A stretch of DNA of 43,433 bases from assembly GCA_905234505.1 (NCBI GenBank), contig CAJOIA010000027.1, positions 1 through 43,433 of the forward strand, written 5' to 3'. The notes under the pieces were generated by a model. The model was not told the DNA's origin. It did no database searches and was given only the letters and a program-made list of their open reading frames with translations. Both the position numbers and the translations under genes were made by a program. Source of the stretch: an uncultured Selenomonadaceae bacterium. GTDB taxonomy: Bacteria; Bacillota; Negativicutes; Selenomonadales; Selenomonadaceae. Below are positions 27,207-38,488 of this stretch, in pieces (the stretch's first letter is position 1; each line of letters starts with the position of its first letter).

Positions 27207-28637
27207 ATGTACGTTAAAAAATTTTTTCGAAGAATAATAGCGGTGTCAATGGCAGCAGGAGCGATGATTATTACGCCGCATATTAATGAATTACAATTTA
27301 TGTCAACTGTTCAGGCTGCCGTTCAAACCTATACTGGCATTGGTGAAGCAATAATTGGCGACAGAGATACGATGGAATCGGCAAAAAATTTCGCGAAACA
27401 AGAGGCAATAAGAAACGCGCAGGAGCAGGCTGGTTTTTACTTGGAAAGTTATTCTCACGAAAGAGATTTTGAATTACTGAAAGATGAAATATTAACAATT
27501 ACGAGCGGTACTATTCAAATTCGGGACGTCAAATATGAAGTCAAGGTTTTAGATAACGACGGCGGAATTAAATGTACAGCTACAGTTAAAGCCGCAATAG
27601 ATCCGCATGATATGGAAGAATGGCTCAGCAAAAAAAGCATGGAGCAACGTTTGCAGGTTAATTCACAGTACGATGATTTGAGAAAAATATATAAAGCGCA
27701 AGAAGCGCGCATAAAAAAATTAGAACAACAATTAAAAGCGTCAAAAAAAAATTCAGTTGAAAAACAGAAGCTCAAGGAAGAATACGAAAAGGAAGATAAG
27801 ATTTTAGAGTCCAGCAAAAAAATTGAGGAAGGTTGGCAATCTTGGGGCAGCAATGATTATTCACGAGCGCAGACGCTCTTTTCTGAGGCAACAAAATTGG
27901 ATTCTACCAATGCAAACGCCTATTATGGGCAGGGCGTCGCCTATGAAAATATGAAACAGTACGACAACGCGATAAATTGTTTTAATAAAACTATCGAGTT
28001 AAATCCTAACTTTGCTTATGCTTACAACAGTCGCGGAAAAGCTTATTTCAGTATGCATCAAAACGACAACGCGATAGCCGATTTTACCCGCGCTATTGAG
28101 CTTAATTCTAGTTTTGATAGTGCATATAATAATCGCGGCTATGTTTATAACGAGCTTAAACAATACGTCAAAGCGAGTAACGATTTTTCTGTGGCTCTTC
28201 AAATAAATCCAAATTTCCCAGAGGCGCGCTACAATTTTGCCAAAGCTTACTCCAATTTGCAAGAATACGAAAAGGCGATAATTCATTTTGGCAAATCGAT
28301 TGAGCTTAAGCCGAATTTTGCTGAAGCTTACAATGAACGCGGTTATGCTTATTTCTTCCTGCCAAATTACGAGCAGGCGATTGAAGATTTCAGTAAGGCT
28401 ATAGAACTTAAGCCGAATCTGGCGCAAGCTTATTTTAATCGCGCAGTGGTTTATTTTAAAATAGATAATTTTGAAGCGGCGATTAATGACGCCAGCAAAT
28501 ATATTGACCAGAATCCCACAGACGCAAACGCATATTATACTCGCGCTCTTATCTATCAAAAAATTTTCAAAGGTGAAAAAGCCAGTGCTGATTTTGAAAA
28601 AGCTAAAGAGCTCGGCTTTAAATTCCCAGAAGATTAA
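27207..28637 (+). CDS. Exported TPR-repeat protein with FlgT-like N-terminal domain
   Basis: A 476-residue protein. Its N-terminal export signal (KKFFRRIIAVSMAAGAMIIT) is followed by a domain of about 100 residues (YTGIGEAIIGDRDTMESAKN, AKQEAIRNAQEQAGFYLESY). This matches the pattern in the 8452-9477 protein. Then come a coiled coil (about 150-205, RIKKLEQQLKASKKN) and seven or so TPR units (AYNSRGKAYFSMHQNDNAIA, AYNERGYAYFFLPNYEQAIE). The start is ATG 27207 because GAGG (27195-27198) is 8 bp upstream and overlaps the GTG the track uses. Divergent from sbp, with its own terminator. The role is unknown; likely a periplasmic or envelope scaffold. Intact, although it lies beside a decaying operon. 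Confidence 0.82.
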   Translation: MYVKKFFRRIIAVSMAAGAMIITPHINELQFMSTVQAAVQTYTGIGEAIIGDRDTMESAKNFAKQEAIRNAQEQAGFYLESYSHERDFELLKDEILTITSGTIQIRDVKYEVKVLDNDGGIKCTATVKAAIDPHDMEEWLSKKSMEQRLQVNSQYDDLRKIYKAQEARIKKLEQQLKASKKNSVEKQKLKEEYEKEDKILESSKKIEEGWQSWGSNDYSRAQTLFSEATKLDSTNANAYYGQGVAYENMKQYDNAINCFNKTIELNPNFAYAYNSRGKAYFSMHQNDNAIADFTRAIELNSSFDSAYNNRGYVYNELKQYVKASNDFSVALQINPNFPEARYNFAKAYSNLQEYEKAIIHFGKSIELKPNFAEAYNERGYAYFFLPNYEQAIEDFSKAIELKPNLAQAYFNRAVVYFKIDNFEAAINDASKYIDQNPTDANAYYTRALIYQKIFKGEKASADFEKAKELGFKFPED

Positions 28638-28650
28638 TCAAAAATTGACC

Positions 28651-28692
28651 AAAAAAAATAGTCGGTTGGCATTTCTGCTAATCGACTTTTTT
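28651..28692. terminator. Bidirectional terminator between TPR gene and fthC
   Basis: An 11-bp stem (28660-28670 with 28677-28687; two G-U pairs) has a 6-nt loop. It is flanked by an A-run on the left and a T-run on the right, between convergent genes. Confidence 0.8.
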
Positions 28693-29254
28693 ATTTAATA
28701 ATTCTTTTTTCAGTAATGATAATGTCAACCGGCGAATCATGCGGTTCAGTTGGTAAAGTATCAACAATTTGAAAATCATACGCCAGAGCAATTTTTTTAG
28801 CGGCAACTGCGCGAGGTAAAAATTTATCATAATAGCCGCCGCCAAGTCCGAGCCGATTTTTATTCACGTCAAACGCCGCACCAGGCACAATCACGCAATT
28901 AATCTTTTCAGCGTCAACAAATTTTCTCAAACCTTCGCGGACGGTATAAATTCCAAATGCGCCAACTTCAAGCGCGTTAAAATCTGGAACTATCACCGGT
29001 TGCATTTCGCCTTTGCCGGTTATTAACGGTATAGCTAAAATTTTTTTCCGGTTAAAAGCGTCGACGAATATTTTTTTCAGCTGAACTTCTTCCGGCATTG
29101 AAACGTAAGCCATCACAATTTCCGCGCGCTGATAAATTTCTTGTGCTAAAAGTTTTCCCGTGATAACGTCGCTGAATTTTTCGCGCTCAATTTCTGTCAA
29201 AGATTTTCGCCGCGCCCGCATTTCGCGCCGCAATAATTTTTTCCGTTCGAGCAT
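28691..29254 (-). CDS. fthC: 5-formyltetrahydrofolate cyclo-ligase
   Basis: Converts 5-formyl-THF to 5,10-methenyl-THF with ATP. The protein starts MLERKKLLRREMRARRKSL. It carries the conserved VMAYVSMPEEVQL, IVPGAAFDVNKNRLGLGGGYYDKFL (substrate/phosphate loop) and a C-terminal PHDSPVDIIITEK. I use ATG 29254 (about 187 residues), with GAGG 8 bp upstream, rather than the track's 29272, which overlaps yajC. It follows yajC by 1 nt and is likely in the spoIID-queA-tgt-yajC transcript. Length is normal. Confidence 0.9.
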   Translation of the reverse strand: MLERKKLLRREMRARRKSLTEIEREKFSDVITGKLLAQEIYQRAEIVMAYVSMPEEVQLKKIFVDAFNRKKILAIPLITGKGEMQPVIVPDFNALEVGAFGIYTVREGLRKFVDAEKINCVIVPGAAFDVNKNRLGLGGGYYDKFLPRAVAAKKIALAYDFQIVDTLPTEPHDSPVDIIITEKRIIK

Positions 29255-29255
29255 T

Positions 29256-29533
29256 TTATTTATCCTCAACAATCGTACTGACTGCCGCGCGCCCCACTTC
29301 GATTATAACATTTTCAGCAATTTGCAATTTAACAATATCTTCGTCGAGGTCTTCAATCGTGCCGTAAATTCCGCCAATCGTAATAATGCGGCTGCCGATA
29401 CGCAGGCGTTTTAACATATTTTCACGCTCTTGACGCGCCTTTTGCTGTGGCTTATAAATTAAAAAATAAAATACGACCAACATAAAAATGATTGGCAACC
29501 AACTCATCATCGCCGCCGCCGATTCATTTTCCA

Positions 29534-29534
<1 letters not shown>
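29256..29534 (-). CDS. yajC: Preprotein translocase subunit YajC
   Basis: A 92-residue single-span inner-membrane protein of the SecDF-YajC complex. One helix (SWLPIIFMLVVFYFLIY) is followed by KPQQKARQERENMLKRL and IGSRIITIGGIYGTIEDLDE, the family signature. It overlaps the tgt stop region and precedes fthC. In most Firmicutes secD follows yajC closely; here secD is 11 kb further on. Confidence 0.93.
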
Positions 29535-31700
<2,166 letters not shown>

Positions 31701-31710
31701 TCGCATTACC

Positions 31711-32814
31711 TCAATACAATTTTTTAAGCGCCGTGCCGTGATAATAATGCGCCAAAATCTTATCGTACGTCCAGCCAATTTTAGCATAAGCTTCCGCGCC
31801 GCGCTGTGACATCCCGACGCCGTGACCGCGACCATATCCGCTGAAAATTATTTTATCGCCGTCGATTTTCATATCAAAAAGCGTGCTGGGCAATGAAAAT
31901 TTCGCGCGCAAATCATTTCCGCTAATCTGCAGATTTTTTTTCGTGCCAATAATCAGCGCAAATTTCACGCGACCGGATTTGCTCCTATCAATTGCCGCTT
32001 TTCCAATTTCAAGCTTAGAAAGTTTAATCGCTTTCAATTCGCCAATATCCAATTTCGCGGCAAAATCTTTCAATGAAAATTCCTGCGTCCAAGCCTGCGT
32101 TTTAGTTTCAAGCTCTTTAGCGGGCAAAAGGTGCGGCGCGGCACTCCCCCAAACGTCTGCAACATCTTCAGTCATGCCGCCGCTGTCAGTGTGAAAATTT
32201 GTATCGACAACAACGCCGCCATAAGTCACAATTTCGCCGCGCGTTTCCAAAATTATTTTGTCAGTCAAAGTTTTAGCAGAATCTACGCCGCCATAAAATT
32301 GACAATGGCTCGTCGCGCAGAGGTCAAAATCTTTGTGGCGATTGCGATTTTTTAATGTGAATGAACGCGCTGCCACTGCTTGAGCCTTCAAAGCTTCAGT
32401 TGAAAAGTAAACGCCCATTTCTTCCGGAACAACGCCGCGCAAATATTCTTCAACAGGCGCAAGATTTATCACTGTCAACGAATTTTTATCCTTGTTAATT
32501 CGCACGCCGCCAAAATATTTTTTACCATTAATCGCCACAGTCAACTCATATCCACCGCGAATTTCCAACGCATTTGTTTTCATTTCACCAACGCTGATTG
32601 TAAAAATTTCGCCCGCCTTAACTGCGCGAATAATTTTTTGAGTATCAGCGTCAACAATATTGCACGGCTCTGACATTTCCAAATCGACAGAATCAACGCC
32701 GCTCAAAATTCCAATTCTAATTTCAGGTTGCCACGCCGCGCTCGTTTTCGAGATTGAAATAACCATCATCACCAAAATTATTAATAAAAAAATTTTACGC
32801 ATTAGCTTTTTCAT
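31711..32814 (-). CDS. SpoIID/LytB-domain protein
   Basis: A 367-residue exported protein with a signal peptide (KIFLLIILVMMVISISKTSA) and a SpoIID domain. Landmarks are VINLAPVEEYLRGVVPEEMG, LKAQAVAARSFTLKNRN, the CATSHCQFYGG motif, FHTDSGGMTEDVADVWG and GYGRGHGVGMSQRGAEAYA. SpoIID-family enzymes are lytic transglycosylases acting on denuded glycan strands. In non-sporulating Negativicutes the protein is a general wall-remodelling enzyme of unclear role. Ends 10 nt before queA. Sporulation cannot be inferred from this gene alone. Confidence 0.88.
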   Translation of the reverse strand: MKKLMRKIFLLIILVMMVISISKTSAAWQPEIRIGILSGVDSVDLEMSEPCNIVDADTQKIIRAVKAGEIFTISVGEMKTNALEIRGGYELTVAINGKKYFGGVRINKDKNSLTVINLAPVEEYLRGVVPEEMGVYFSTEALKAQAVAARSFTLKNRNRHKDFDLCATSHCQFYGGVDSAKTLTDKIILETRGEIVTYGGVVVDTNFHTDSGGMTEDVADVWGSAAPHLLPAKELETKTQAWTQEFSLKDFAAKLDIGELKAIKLSKLEIGKAAIDRSKSGRVKFALIIGTKKNLQISGNDLRAKFSLPSTLFDMKIDGDKIIFSGYGRGHGVGMSQRGAEAYAKIGWTYDKILAHYYHGTALKKLY

Positions 32815-35800
32815 TCAAAATTTGTTCAATTTTATCTTCAAGGGATTTTATGTATAATCTTGGGCGAATAGTAGCAGATTTTTGAACCATAGCGCGCAAA
32901 TTCTTATGCAATGTATCAAGCGCCGGTACGTCGTTAATCAAGCCAATCGCGCGAGCAATATAATCTTGCGCAGCGTTAATCGGCACAACTAAACCTTCAA
33001 GTCCGACTTGCTTTAACATGCTGACACCTGCGCGAGTATCGCGACGCTCACTATAAAAACCGACAACCGGCACACCCATATAAACCGCGTCCAAAGTGTA
33101 ACTGCCGCCAACTTTCGGGTACGGGTCAAGTATAACGTCAAGGTGCGTCATTTCTTCCATATAATTTGAAGCGGCAGGACGGAACAAAACTTTATCCATA
33201 TTGAAACCAAGCTTTTTCATTCGATTATAAGCATGGTCAACTGTCGAATTACTTTCAAATTCTTCAGCGCGCATTAACATTGCAGACTTCGGCACTTTTT
33301 CAAGAAGCTCTTTCCAAACATTTAAAATATCATCGGTTATATCGCTATATTTGCAAATCGTACCGAAAACAAAATAATCTCTCCTCGTGCAAGGCGCATA
33401 CTGCGGCACAGGTACATCTTCACGCATTGCATAAGAAACACGGCTCGGCAAATACAAAAGTTTCTCAGTGAAGAAATTTTCATGTGCACCAGGCGGGTCA
33501 ACAATTTCATCAGTAATAAAATAATCCATCGCTTTAATACCGGTCGTTGCATAATATCCAATGCCGCTGATTTGCACAGGCGCGGGCTTATACGCAAAAA
33601 CAGGCAAAACATTTCCCGCAGAATGCCCCACAAGGTCAATCAGTACGTCAATTTTGTCGCTATGAATTTTTTCCGCGATTTGCGCGTAATTCATACCCGC
33701 CACGCTGACAAAATGCTCAACATTTTTCTTATAAAGATTTGTGTAAACATCTTCAACGCCATTAACCGCGTAACAGGTAACTTCAAATTTATTTCTATTG
33801 TGCGAGGCTATCATGCCAAATGTAACTGTGAAATTTTCATTTTGACAGAAATTCGGCGACAAATAACCAATTTTGATCCTGCCTTCGCGTTGGTGGTATT
33901 CAGTATAGGGCTGAATTGAATTTACAAGTTTCTGGAACTCGAAATGATTTTTAGCAACGTCCTCACTCGGCATATAAAGATATTGCATACTGCGAAGGGC
34001 GGCACTGGTAAGCGCGCATTTTTCTTCGTAGGATTCGGTAAGTTTCGACGCCTTGTCATAATTAACAACAGTATCAACCGGCGCACCATTTATCAAAGAC
34101 AGGCGAGCGCGCACCTCGTGATAACGTTTCAAAAGTTGATTGTTGAAACTGTTAATATCTTTGCCTATATCATAAATATGCTTGCCGGACTCCAAAATCG
34201 CCTCATACGCACCAACATAATCTTTGAGTAACTCTTTGCATATCGCAATTTGCAAGAAAATCTCTGCGTCGTGAATTTCATCAGAGCGCGCGGCAAGTGT
34301 CAAATTATACATGGCGCGCTTAACATTAATCATATTCTTAATCTGCCCGAAATAAAAACCTGGCTCAAGCTGAATATATTCTTCGGCGCGTTTGTAATAT
34401 TCTTCAGCCTGCTCTGGAGTTACCGGCGGCGCATCTTGCGGAAATTCAGGTAATTCTTGACCGTTAATCCACGCATTGAAAATTTTCTCATATGCCGCTT
34501 CAACTTCACCCATATAAATTGCGTCATTCATAACCGGCGATTCTTCCATTTTGCGGCGAATCGTCAAATGATAATCACGCACTCTGTCCCAATCATTTGC
34601 AAGTTCAACAGCCTTTTGAATGTATTCTTCTTCACTAAATGCGCAAAGTTCTTCCAATCCGACATTAACCAGCAATGAATAACCGAAACGCGAATTGTGA
34701 CGTTCCTGCACCAGCGTAATCACCGGTAAACCCATATAAAGCGCGTCACAAGTTGTACCGCCGCCTGGATATGGGAATGTATCAAGAGCTATATCTGCGC
34801 GAGTATATTTCTGCAAATATTTCATTTCGTCCGGTTCATAAATCAACCTGTCAAGCGAAAGTCCAGCGTCTTGAATACGTTTAAGCGCGGCGTCAGTGCC
34901 GTATTTATCGCGAAAAGCTTTACCTTTCAAATACAGCTTGGAATTTGGCACAGCATTAACAATCTTAGCCCAAACGCGCAGAGTTTCATCAGTAACCTTT
35001 GTAAAATTATTAAAGCTGATAAAAGTAATGTAGCCGTTTTTGACGCAAGGCGCAGGATTTACAACAGTCGGGTCGTCGTGCCACATATAGCAAAAATGAC
35101 TGTGTTGCAGGCGGAGCATTTTCTCAGTAAAAAATTTCTCATTCAGACCAACAGGGTCAGTATATTTGTCAACCATAAAATAATCAATGGTTTTAACGCC
35201 GGTGGTATTGAACCAACCAATAGCACTAATAATAACCGGCGCGGGCTTATGAGCAACAACATTCATAACATTATTTGCCGTGTGCCCTGAAAGGTCAACA
35301 AGGATATCGATTTCGTCATCTATGATTCTTTGCGCGGCAACTTTCGGTGCATCGAATAAAATATTTCTGAAGCCATCAACGCACTTTTTAAATTCCTGCG
35401 CGATATTATCTTCTTTATTTTTCGCGTAAATGTAGACTTCAAAGCGGTTCTTGTCATAGCATTTGTAAAAAGCGTAACTGAAAAAAACTACGACGTGGCG
35501 GCGAATATCCGGCGAAATGTAACCTATGCGCAATTTTTTATGGCGCGGGTGAGTTGCAGGGTCATGGGTAAATTTCTCAACATTTTCATAAAGCTCATTG
35601 AAACCGCAAATTTCTTCAAAAAGTTTTTCGCGGCTGACGTTAACATTATGCAAGCTGAAAAGGAAATTGCTATAATCCTCACGCTTAATTCTGTCGCAAT
35701 AAACGCGCAGATTTGGATCTTTCATTTCTTCGGGATTTAATTTAGCGCTCAGTTCGTAATATTTCAGCGAATTTGGAGCGTCGCCGGCGTAACGATAAGC

Positions 35801-36199
35801 ATGCCCTAAAATATTGTAAATCATCATTCGCGTTAACAAATCGACATTTGGCAAAGTAAGCGCTTTTTCTGAGTAATAAATGCAGCCGCCGTAATCCTGC
35901 TTTAAATCGCAAACACGCGACCTTAAAAAAAGTCTGTAGGGCGTCGGCGGAAAATGCTCTTCAAGATAGGTAACCGCCTTGTCTGCTTCGTTTTTTCTTT
36001 GATAATCGACATAAATTGACGCAATTTTTTCAGCCGGAACCGGTTCGTCGGGCTCAAGTTCTGCCATTTCCTTAACAATTTCCATAGTCTTAGCTTCGTC
36101 GTGAACTGTGCCGTGATAATGAAAAAGTTCCTGCATTAACTTTTCAACTTTTTTGCGCTTCTTCTCAACGTCTTTTTTATTGACCTTAATTTTCCGCAT
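32795..36199 (-). CDS. Tandem GT41 (O-GlcNAc transferase/SPINDLY-like) glycosyltransferase with TPRs
   Basis: A 1134-residue cytoplasmic protein. The start is helical/TPR-like (residues 1-200, LGHAYRYAGDAPNSLKYYEL). Module 1 (about 220-580) is a GT41 unit: RIGYISPDIRRH with the conserved His (H235), DLSGHTANNVM, FISFNNFTKVTDETLRVWAK (UDP-contact Lys 401), PYPGGGTTCDALYMGLPVI and SRFGYSLLVNVGL. A second TPR-like linker (590-760) leads to module 2 (about 775-1125) with the same frame (IGYLSPNFCQN, DLVGHSAGNV, GIKAMDYFI, KVGGSYTLDAVYMGVPVV). There N787 replaces the His and SYT replaces GTT. GT41 enzymes put GlcNAc-type sugars on Ser/Thr; target unknown, flagellin or surface protein plausible. 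GGAGG lies 10 bp before ATG. Overlaps spoIID by 20 nt. Confidence 0.88.
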   Translation of the reverse strand: MRKIKVNKKDVEKKRKKVEKLMQELFHYHGTVHDEAKTMEIVKEMAELEPDEPVPAEKIASIYVDYQRKNEADKAVTYLEEHFPPTPYRLFLRSRVCDLKQDYGGCIYYSEKALTLPNVDLLTRMMIYNILGHAYRYAGDAPNSLKYYELSAKLNPEEMKDPNLRVYCDRIKREDYSNFLFSLHNVNVSREKLFEEICGFNELYENVEKFTHDPATHPRHKKLRIGYISPDIRRHVVVFFSYAFYKCYDKNRFEVYIYAKNKEDNIAQEFKKCVDGFRNILFDAPKVAAQRIIDDEIDILVDLSGHTANNVMNVVAHKPAPVIISAIGWFNTTGVKTIDYFMVDKYTDPVGLNEKFFTEKMLRLQHSHFCYMWHDDPTVVNPAPCVKNGYITFISFNNFTKVTDETLRVWAKIVNAVPNSKLYLKGKAFRDKYGTDAALKRIQDAGLSLDRLIYEPDEMKYLQKYTRADIALDTFPYPGGGTTCDALYMGLPVITLVQERHNSRFGYSLLVNVGLEELCAFSEEEYIQKAVELANDWDRVRDYHLTIRRKMEESPVMNDAIYMGEVEAAYEKIFNAWINGQELPEFPQDAPPVTPEQAEEYYKRAEEYIQLEPGFYFGQIKNMINVKRAMYNLTLAARSDEIHDAEIFLQIAICKELLKDYVGAYEAILESGKHIYDIGKDINSFNNQLLKRYHEVRARLSLINGAPVDTVVNYDKASKLTESYEEKCALTSAALRSMQYLYMPSEDVAKNHFEFQKLVNSIQPYTEYHQREGRIKIGYLSPNFCQNENFTVTFGMIASHNRNKFEVTCYAVNGVEDVYTNLYKKNVEHFVSVAGMNYAQIAEKIHSDKIDVLIDLVGHSAGNVLPVFAYKPAPVQISGIGYYATTGIKAMDYFITDEIVDPPGAHENFFTEKLLYLPSRVSYAMREDVPVPQYAPCTRRDYFVFGTICKYSDITDDILNVWKELLEKVPKSAMLMRAEEFESNSTVDHAYNRMKKLGFNMDKVLFRPAASNYMEEMTHLDVILDPYPKVGGSYTLDAVYMGVPVVGFYSERRDTRAGVSMLKQVGLEGLVVPINAAQDYIARAIGLINDVPALDTLHKNLRAMVQKSATIRPRLYIKSLEDKIEQILNEKANA

Positions 36200-36258
36200 T
36201 AACCATAGACCTCCAAATTAAAATTACATTCTTGCAAAATATTTATCGATAAGCTATA

Positions 36259-36362
36259 ATAAAAATCAAGAGGCAACCGATATATCGAATCGGCTTCCTC
36301 CAAAAATTTGCGTAGGAACCCGCTTGCGGGTGGTTAAGGATTACTTAAACAGCAGAATTATA
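36259..36362 (-). promoter_or_regulatory. Structured leader or small RNA upstream of the GT41 gene
   Basis: On the minus strand an extended -10 (TGATATAAT, hexamer 36357-36362) precedes three possible hairpins. The first is ACCCGC-AA-GCGGGT (36318-36331). The second is TTCCT/AGGAA. The third is GAGGaagCCGAT/ATCGGttgCCTC (36270-36300), followed by TTGATTTTTATT. The second and third share the AGGAA strand and exclude each other, as in an antiterminator/terminator switch. It could equally be an independent RNA of about 90 nt. No known riboswitch class is recognised. Confidence 0.5.
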
Positions 36363-36370
36363 TCACAAAG

Positions 36371-36395
36371 CTACTGTTTAGGGTAGTTTTTTTTT
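36371..36395 (+). terminator. Terminator-like hairpin on the plus strand
   Basis: A short CTAC/GTAG stem with an 8-nt loop is followed by nine T. It sits just 3' of the GT2 gene but is oriented away from it, and no plus-strand gene upstream needs it. Weak call. Confidence 0.3.
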
Positions 36396-36397
36396 GA

Positions 36398-37393
36398 CTA
36401 GCATTCAGCTGACCAAATCTTAACGCGATTTTCAATAAAATTAATTATTTCCGCGTTAAAAGTTGTAGGCTCGAGACCTTTATAATTTTGAAATTTTTTA
36501 ATGGCTTGCGTCATAGTTTCGACCGCTTTTTTGAAATTTTTCTGCGCGGCGTAACATTCGGCAAGTTCGGCGGTAAATTCCGGCAAATCTGGAAAAGCTT
36601 TAACCGCTTTAATAGCAAATCTTTCGCGCTCATTTAAACGCTCCGACTCATTCGATAAAATTTTTAAAATGATTCGGTACGGGCGCGTTATTTTTTTGCC
36701 CGATTTAATTTCCAATCTAGCAAATTTTTCAGCATTGGAAAAATCTCCCAACCCATCGTAACATTCAGCCAGATAACCATAAATGCGCTGTGGCTCTTTC
36801 GTTTCAGCAAGTTCAGCCAGCAGCATTTTTAAATTGCGCTCAGCCTTTGCCTTATTAATCGACGCGGAATAGCCAGTGTGATAAATCGTTAAAATATTTG
36901 GCGGCGCTACTGTCACCGGCGACAAAATTTTTTTGCCAAGCCTAAGTTCTTCATGAATTTTACCAATATAATGCATTTCGCGCAGATTTTTAAAAATCCT
37001 CAACACGTAATTTGTACCGAGAATTTTATTACCCGCGTCCACGTCGATATTCACCAGATAAACCAAAACGCCGCGCTGATTAAATTCTTCTGCGCGAGTG
37101 GCGACAAATCTAATATTCTGCGCGGTTTCGGCTGAAAAAAATTCGTCCGCGTCCAGAAAAATTATCCAATCGCCCGTCACATTTTCAAGTGCAATATTGC
37201 GCGGCTTCGAAAAATCGTCCTGCCATTCGTCATAAAAAATCTTAGCGCCAAATTTTTCAGCCACTTCAACAGTTTCATCAGTCGAGCCGGTATCCACAAC
37301 AATTATTTCATCAACAAATTCGCGCAGGCTGTTAATCGAACGATCCAAATCTGCCGCGCCGTTTTTAACAATATAACACGCAGAAATTTTCAT
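36398..37393 (-). CDS. GT2-family glycosyltransferase with C-terminal TPR region
   Basis: A 331-residue protein. The N-terminal GT-A domain has KISACYIVKNGAADLDRSIN, EIIVVDTGSTDETVEVAEKF, the nucleotide-binding FSKPRNIALENVTGDWIIFLDADEFF (DxD = DAD) and IHEELRL. Residues ~200-310 form TPR-like helices (IYGYLAECYDGLGDFSNAEK, AELAECYAAQKNFKKAVETM). This GT2-plus-TPR build resembles WaaE/SunS-type transferases. The product may act on lipopolysaccharide core or protein; the adjacent GT41 suggests a shared glycosylation role, but a terminator or leader separates them. Stop is TAG. Confidence 0.82.
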   Translation of the reverse strand: MKISACYIVKNGAADLDRSINSLREFVDEIIVVDTGSTDETVEVAEKFGAKIFYDEWQDDFSKPRNIALENVTGDWIIFLDADEFFSAETAQNIRFVATRAEEFNQRGVLVYLVNIDVDAGNKILGTNYVLRIFKNLREMHYIGKIHEELRLGKKILSPVTVAPPNILTIYHTGYSASINKAKAERNLKMLLAELAETKEPQRIYGYLAECYDGLGDFSNAEKFARLEIKSGKKITRPYRIILKILSNESERLNERERFAIKAVKAFPDLPEFTAELAECYAAQKNFKKAVETMTQAIKKFQNYKGLEPTTFNAEIINFIENRVKIWSAEC

Positions 37394-37405
37394 AACCTTG
37401 CCCCC

Positions 37406-37434
37406 AAAAAAATAACGCCCGATTAATTCGAGCG
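37406..37434 (-). terminator. Terminator after the ABC importer operon
   Basis: A 7-bp stem (37416-37422 with 37428-37434, one mismatch) is followed on the minus strand by TTATTTTTTT. It lies 22 nt beyond the binding-protein stop and before the GT2 gene. Confidence 0.6.
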
Positions 37435-37456
37435 CCGAAACTTTAATAAATTTATA

Positions 37457-38452
37457 TCAATCAATGGTGACGCCATGAATTTCTTCAGCAAGCCGCTTTA
37501 GAGATTCAACCGTGCGAACGCCTGGCGTAATTTCAGAAAGTTTGACTTTGATAAAATGATTTTCGCGAACTGCAGTTACATTATCCAGTTGCGGATTATC
37601 AAGAATCGTCGCCACTTTCTGCTGAAAATCGTCATCATTGCGGACGCCGCTGCTGTAATCGGCGATAATTATGTATTCAGGATCTGCTGCAACAACGCTT
37701 TCCCAACTGGTTGCCGCCCAAGTTTTATCGACGCCCGCATTTTCCATAACGTTATCCGCGCCAATCAGTTTCAAAATATTGGTCGTGTAGCCTTTGAAAG
37801 CGGTGAATGGCTGACCGTCGCTTGAGTCATAAACAAAAATTTTCTTGCGCGGCAAATCTTTAATCTTATCTTGGACCTCAGCTAAAATTTTTTTCTGCGC
37901 GTCAATCCAATTTTTTGCATTATCCTCTGCAGCAAAAATTTCGCCGTATTTCGTCATATCTTCAAAAACCGTGTCTAAATCGGCGTCAAGTTTTTGCATG
38001 GACGCAGGAACATAGATAGGCACATTTTGAGCGGTAATTCTTTCAGCAGGAATGCCGCGCTTGGTGAAGGCAACTTCCCAGCCAGTTGCAAAATCAGGAT
38101 TTTCCGCCATAAAAATTTCGTAGGACGGCCACTTTTCAGAAAGAATTTTGACCTTATCATAAGCTTCTTTGAGCGGCGGATAAATTTCTTCTTCAAGCAT
38201 TGCCGTGCCAACCATTTTATCTTGCAAGCCGAGCGCTAACATCATTTCGGTTGTTGCCTGCGACATTGAAATTGCGCGAGCCGGTACTGCCTCAACTTTG
38301 CCTGTGACCTCTTGCCCGTCAAGCATTTCTGTCCACGAAACTTCAAAATTTGCCGGTGGGTCTATTGGATGAGGATTTTCTCCGCAACCTGCCGCGCCGA
38401 ATGTAAGAGCCATTGCCGAAAGTCCTATCGCTATTCCACGCTTTAATCTCAT
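37457..38452 (-). CDS. Iron/cobalamin-type ABC transporter substrate-binding lipoprotein
   Basis: About 331 residues. The signal peptide and lipobox (KRGIAIGLSAMALTFGAAGCG) are followed by a BtuF/FecB-type two-lobe fold (RAISMSQATTEMMLALGLQD, KILSEKWPSYEIFMAENPDF, RKKIFVYDSSDGQPFTAFKG, IADYSSG). I use ATG 38452, with GGAGG 9 bp upstream. The track's 38488 would add 12 residues before the signal peptide. Third gene of permease-ATPase-binding protein. Ligand (ferric siderophore, haem or cobalamin) cannot be decided from sequence. Confidence 0.85.
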   Translation of the reverse strand: MRLKRGIAIGLSAMALTFGAAGCGENPHPIDPPANFEVSWTEMLDGQEVTGKVEAVPARAISMSQATTEMMLALGLQDKMVGTAMLEEEIYPPLKEAYDKVKILSEKWPSYEIFMAENPDFATGWEVAFTKRGIPAERITAQNVPIYVPASMQKLDADLDTVFEDMTKYGEIFAAEDNAKNWIDAQKKILAEVQDKIKDLPRKKIFVYDSSDGQPFTAFKGYTTNILKLIGADNVMENAGVDKTWAATSWESVVAADPEYIIIADYSSGVRNDDDFQQKVATILDNPQLDNVTAVRENHFIKVKLSEITPGVRTVESLKRLAEEIHGVTID

Positions 38453-38488
38453 AATTTTAAACCTCCGATTTTTATTTTGCTCATACAT

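Noticed and set aside
27999-28559. 186-residue minus-strand ORF
   Set aside because: Antisense shadow of the TPR repeats in the 27207 gene; its repetitive look comes from the TPR codons.
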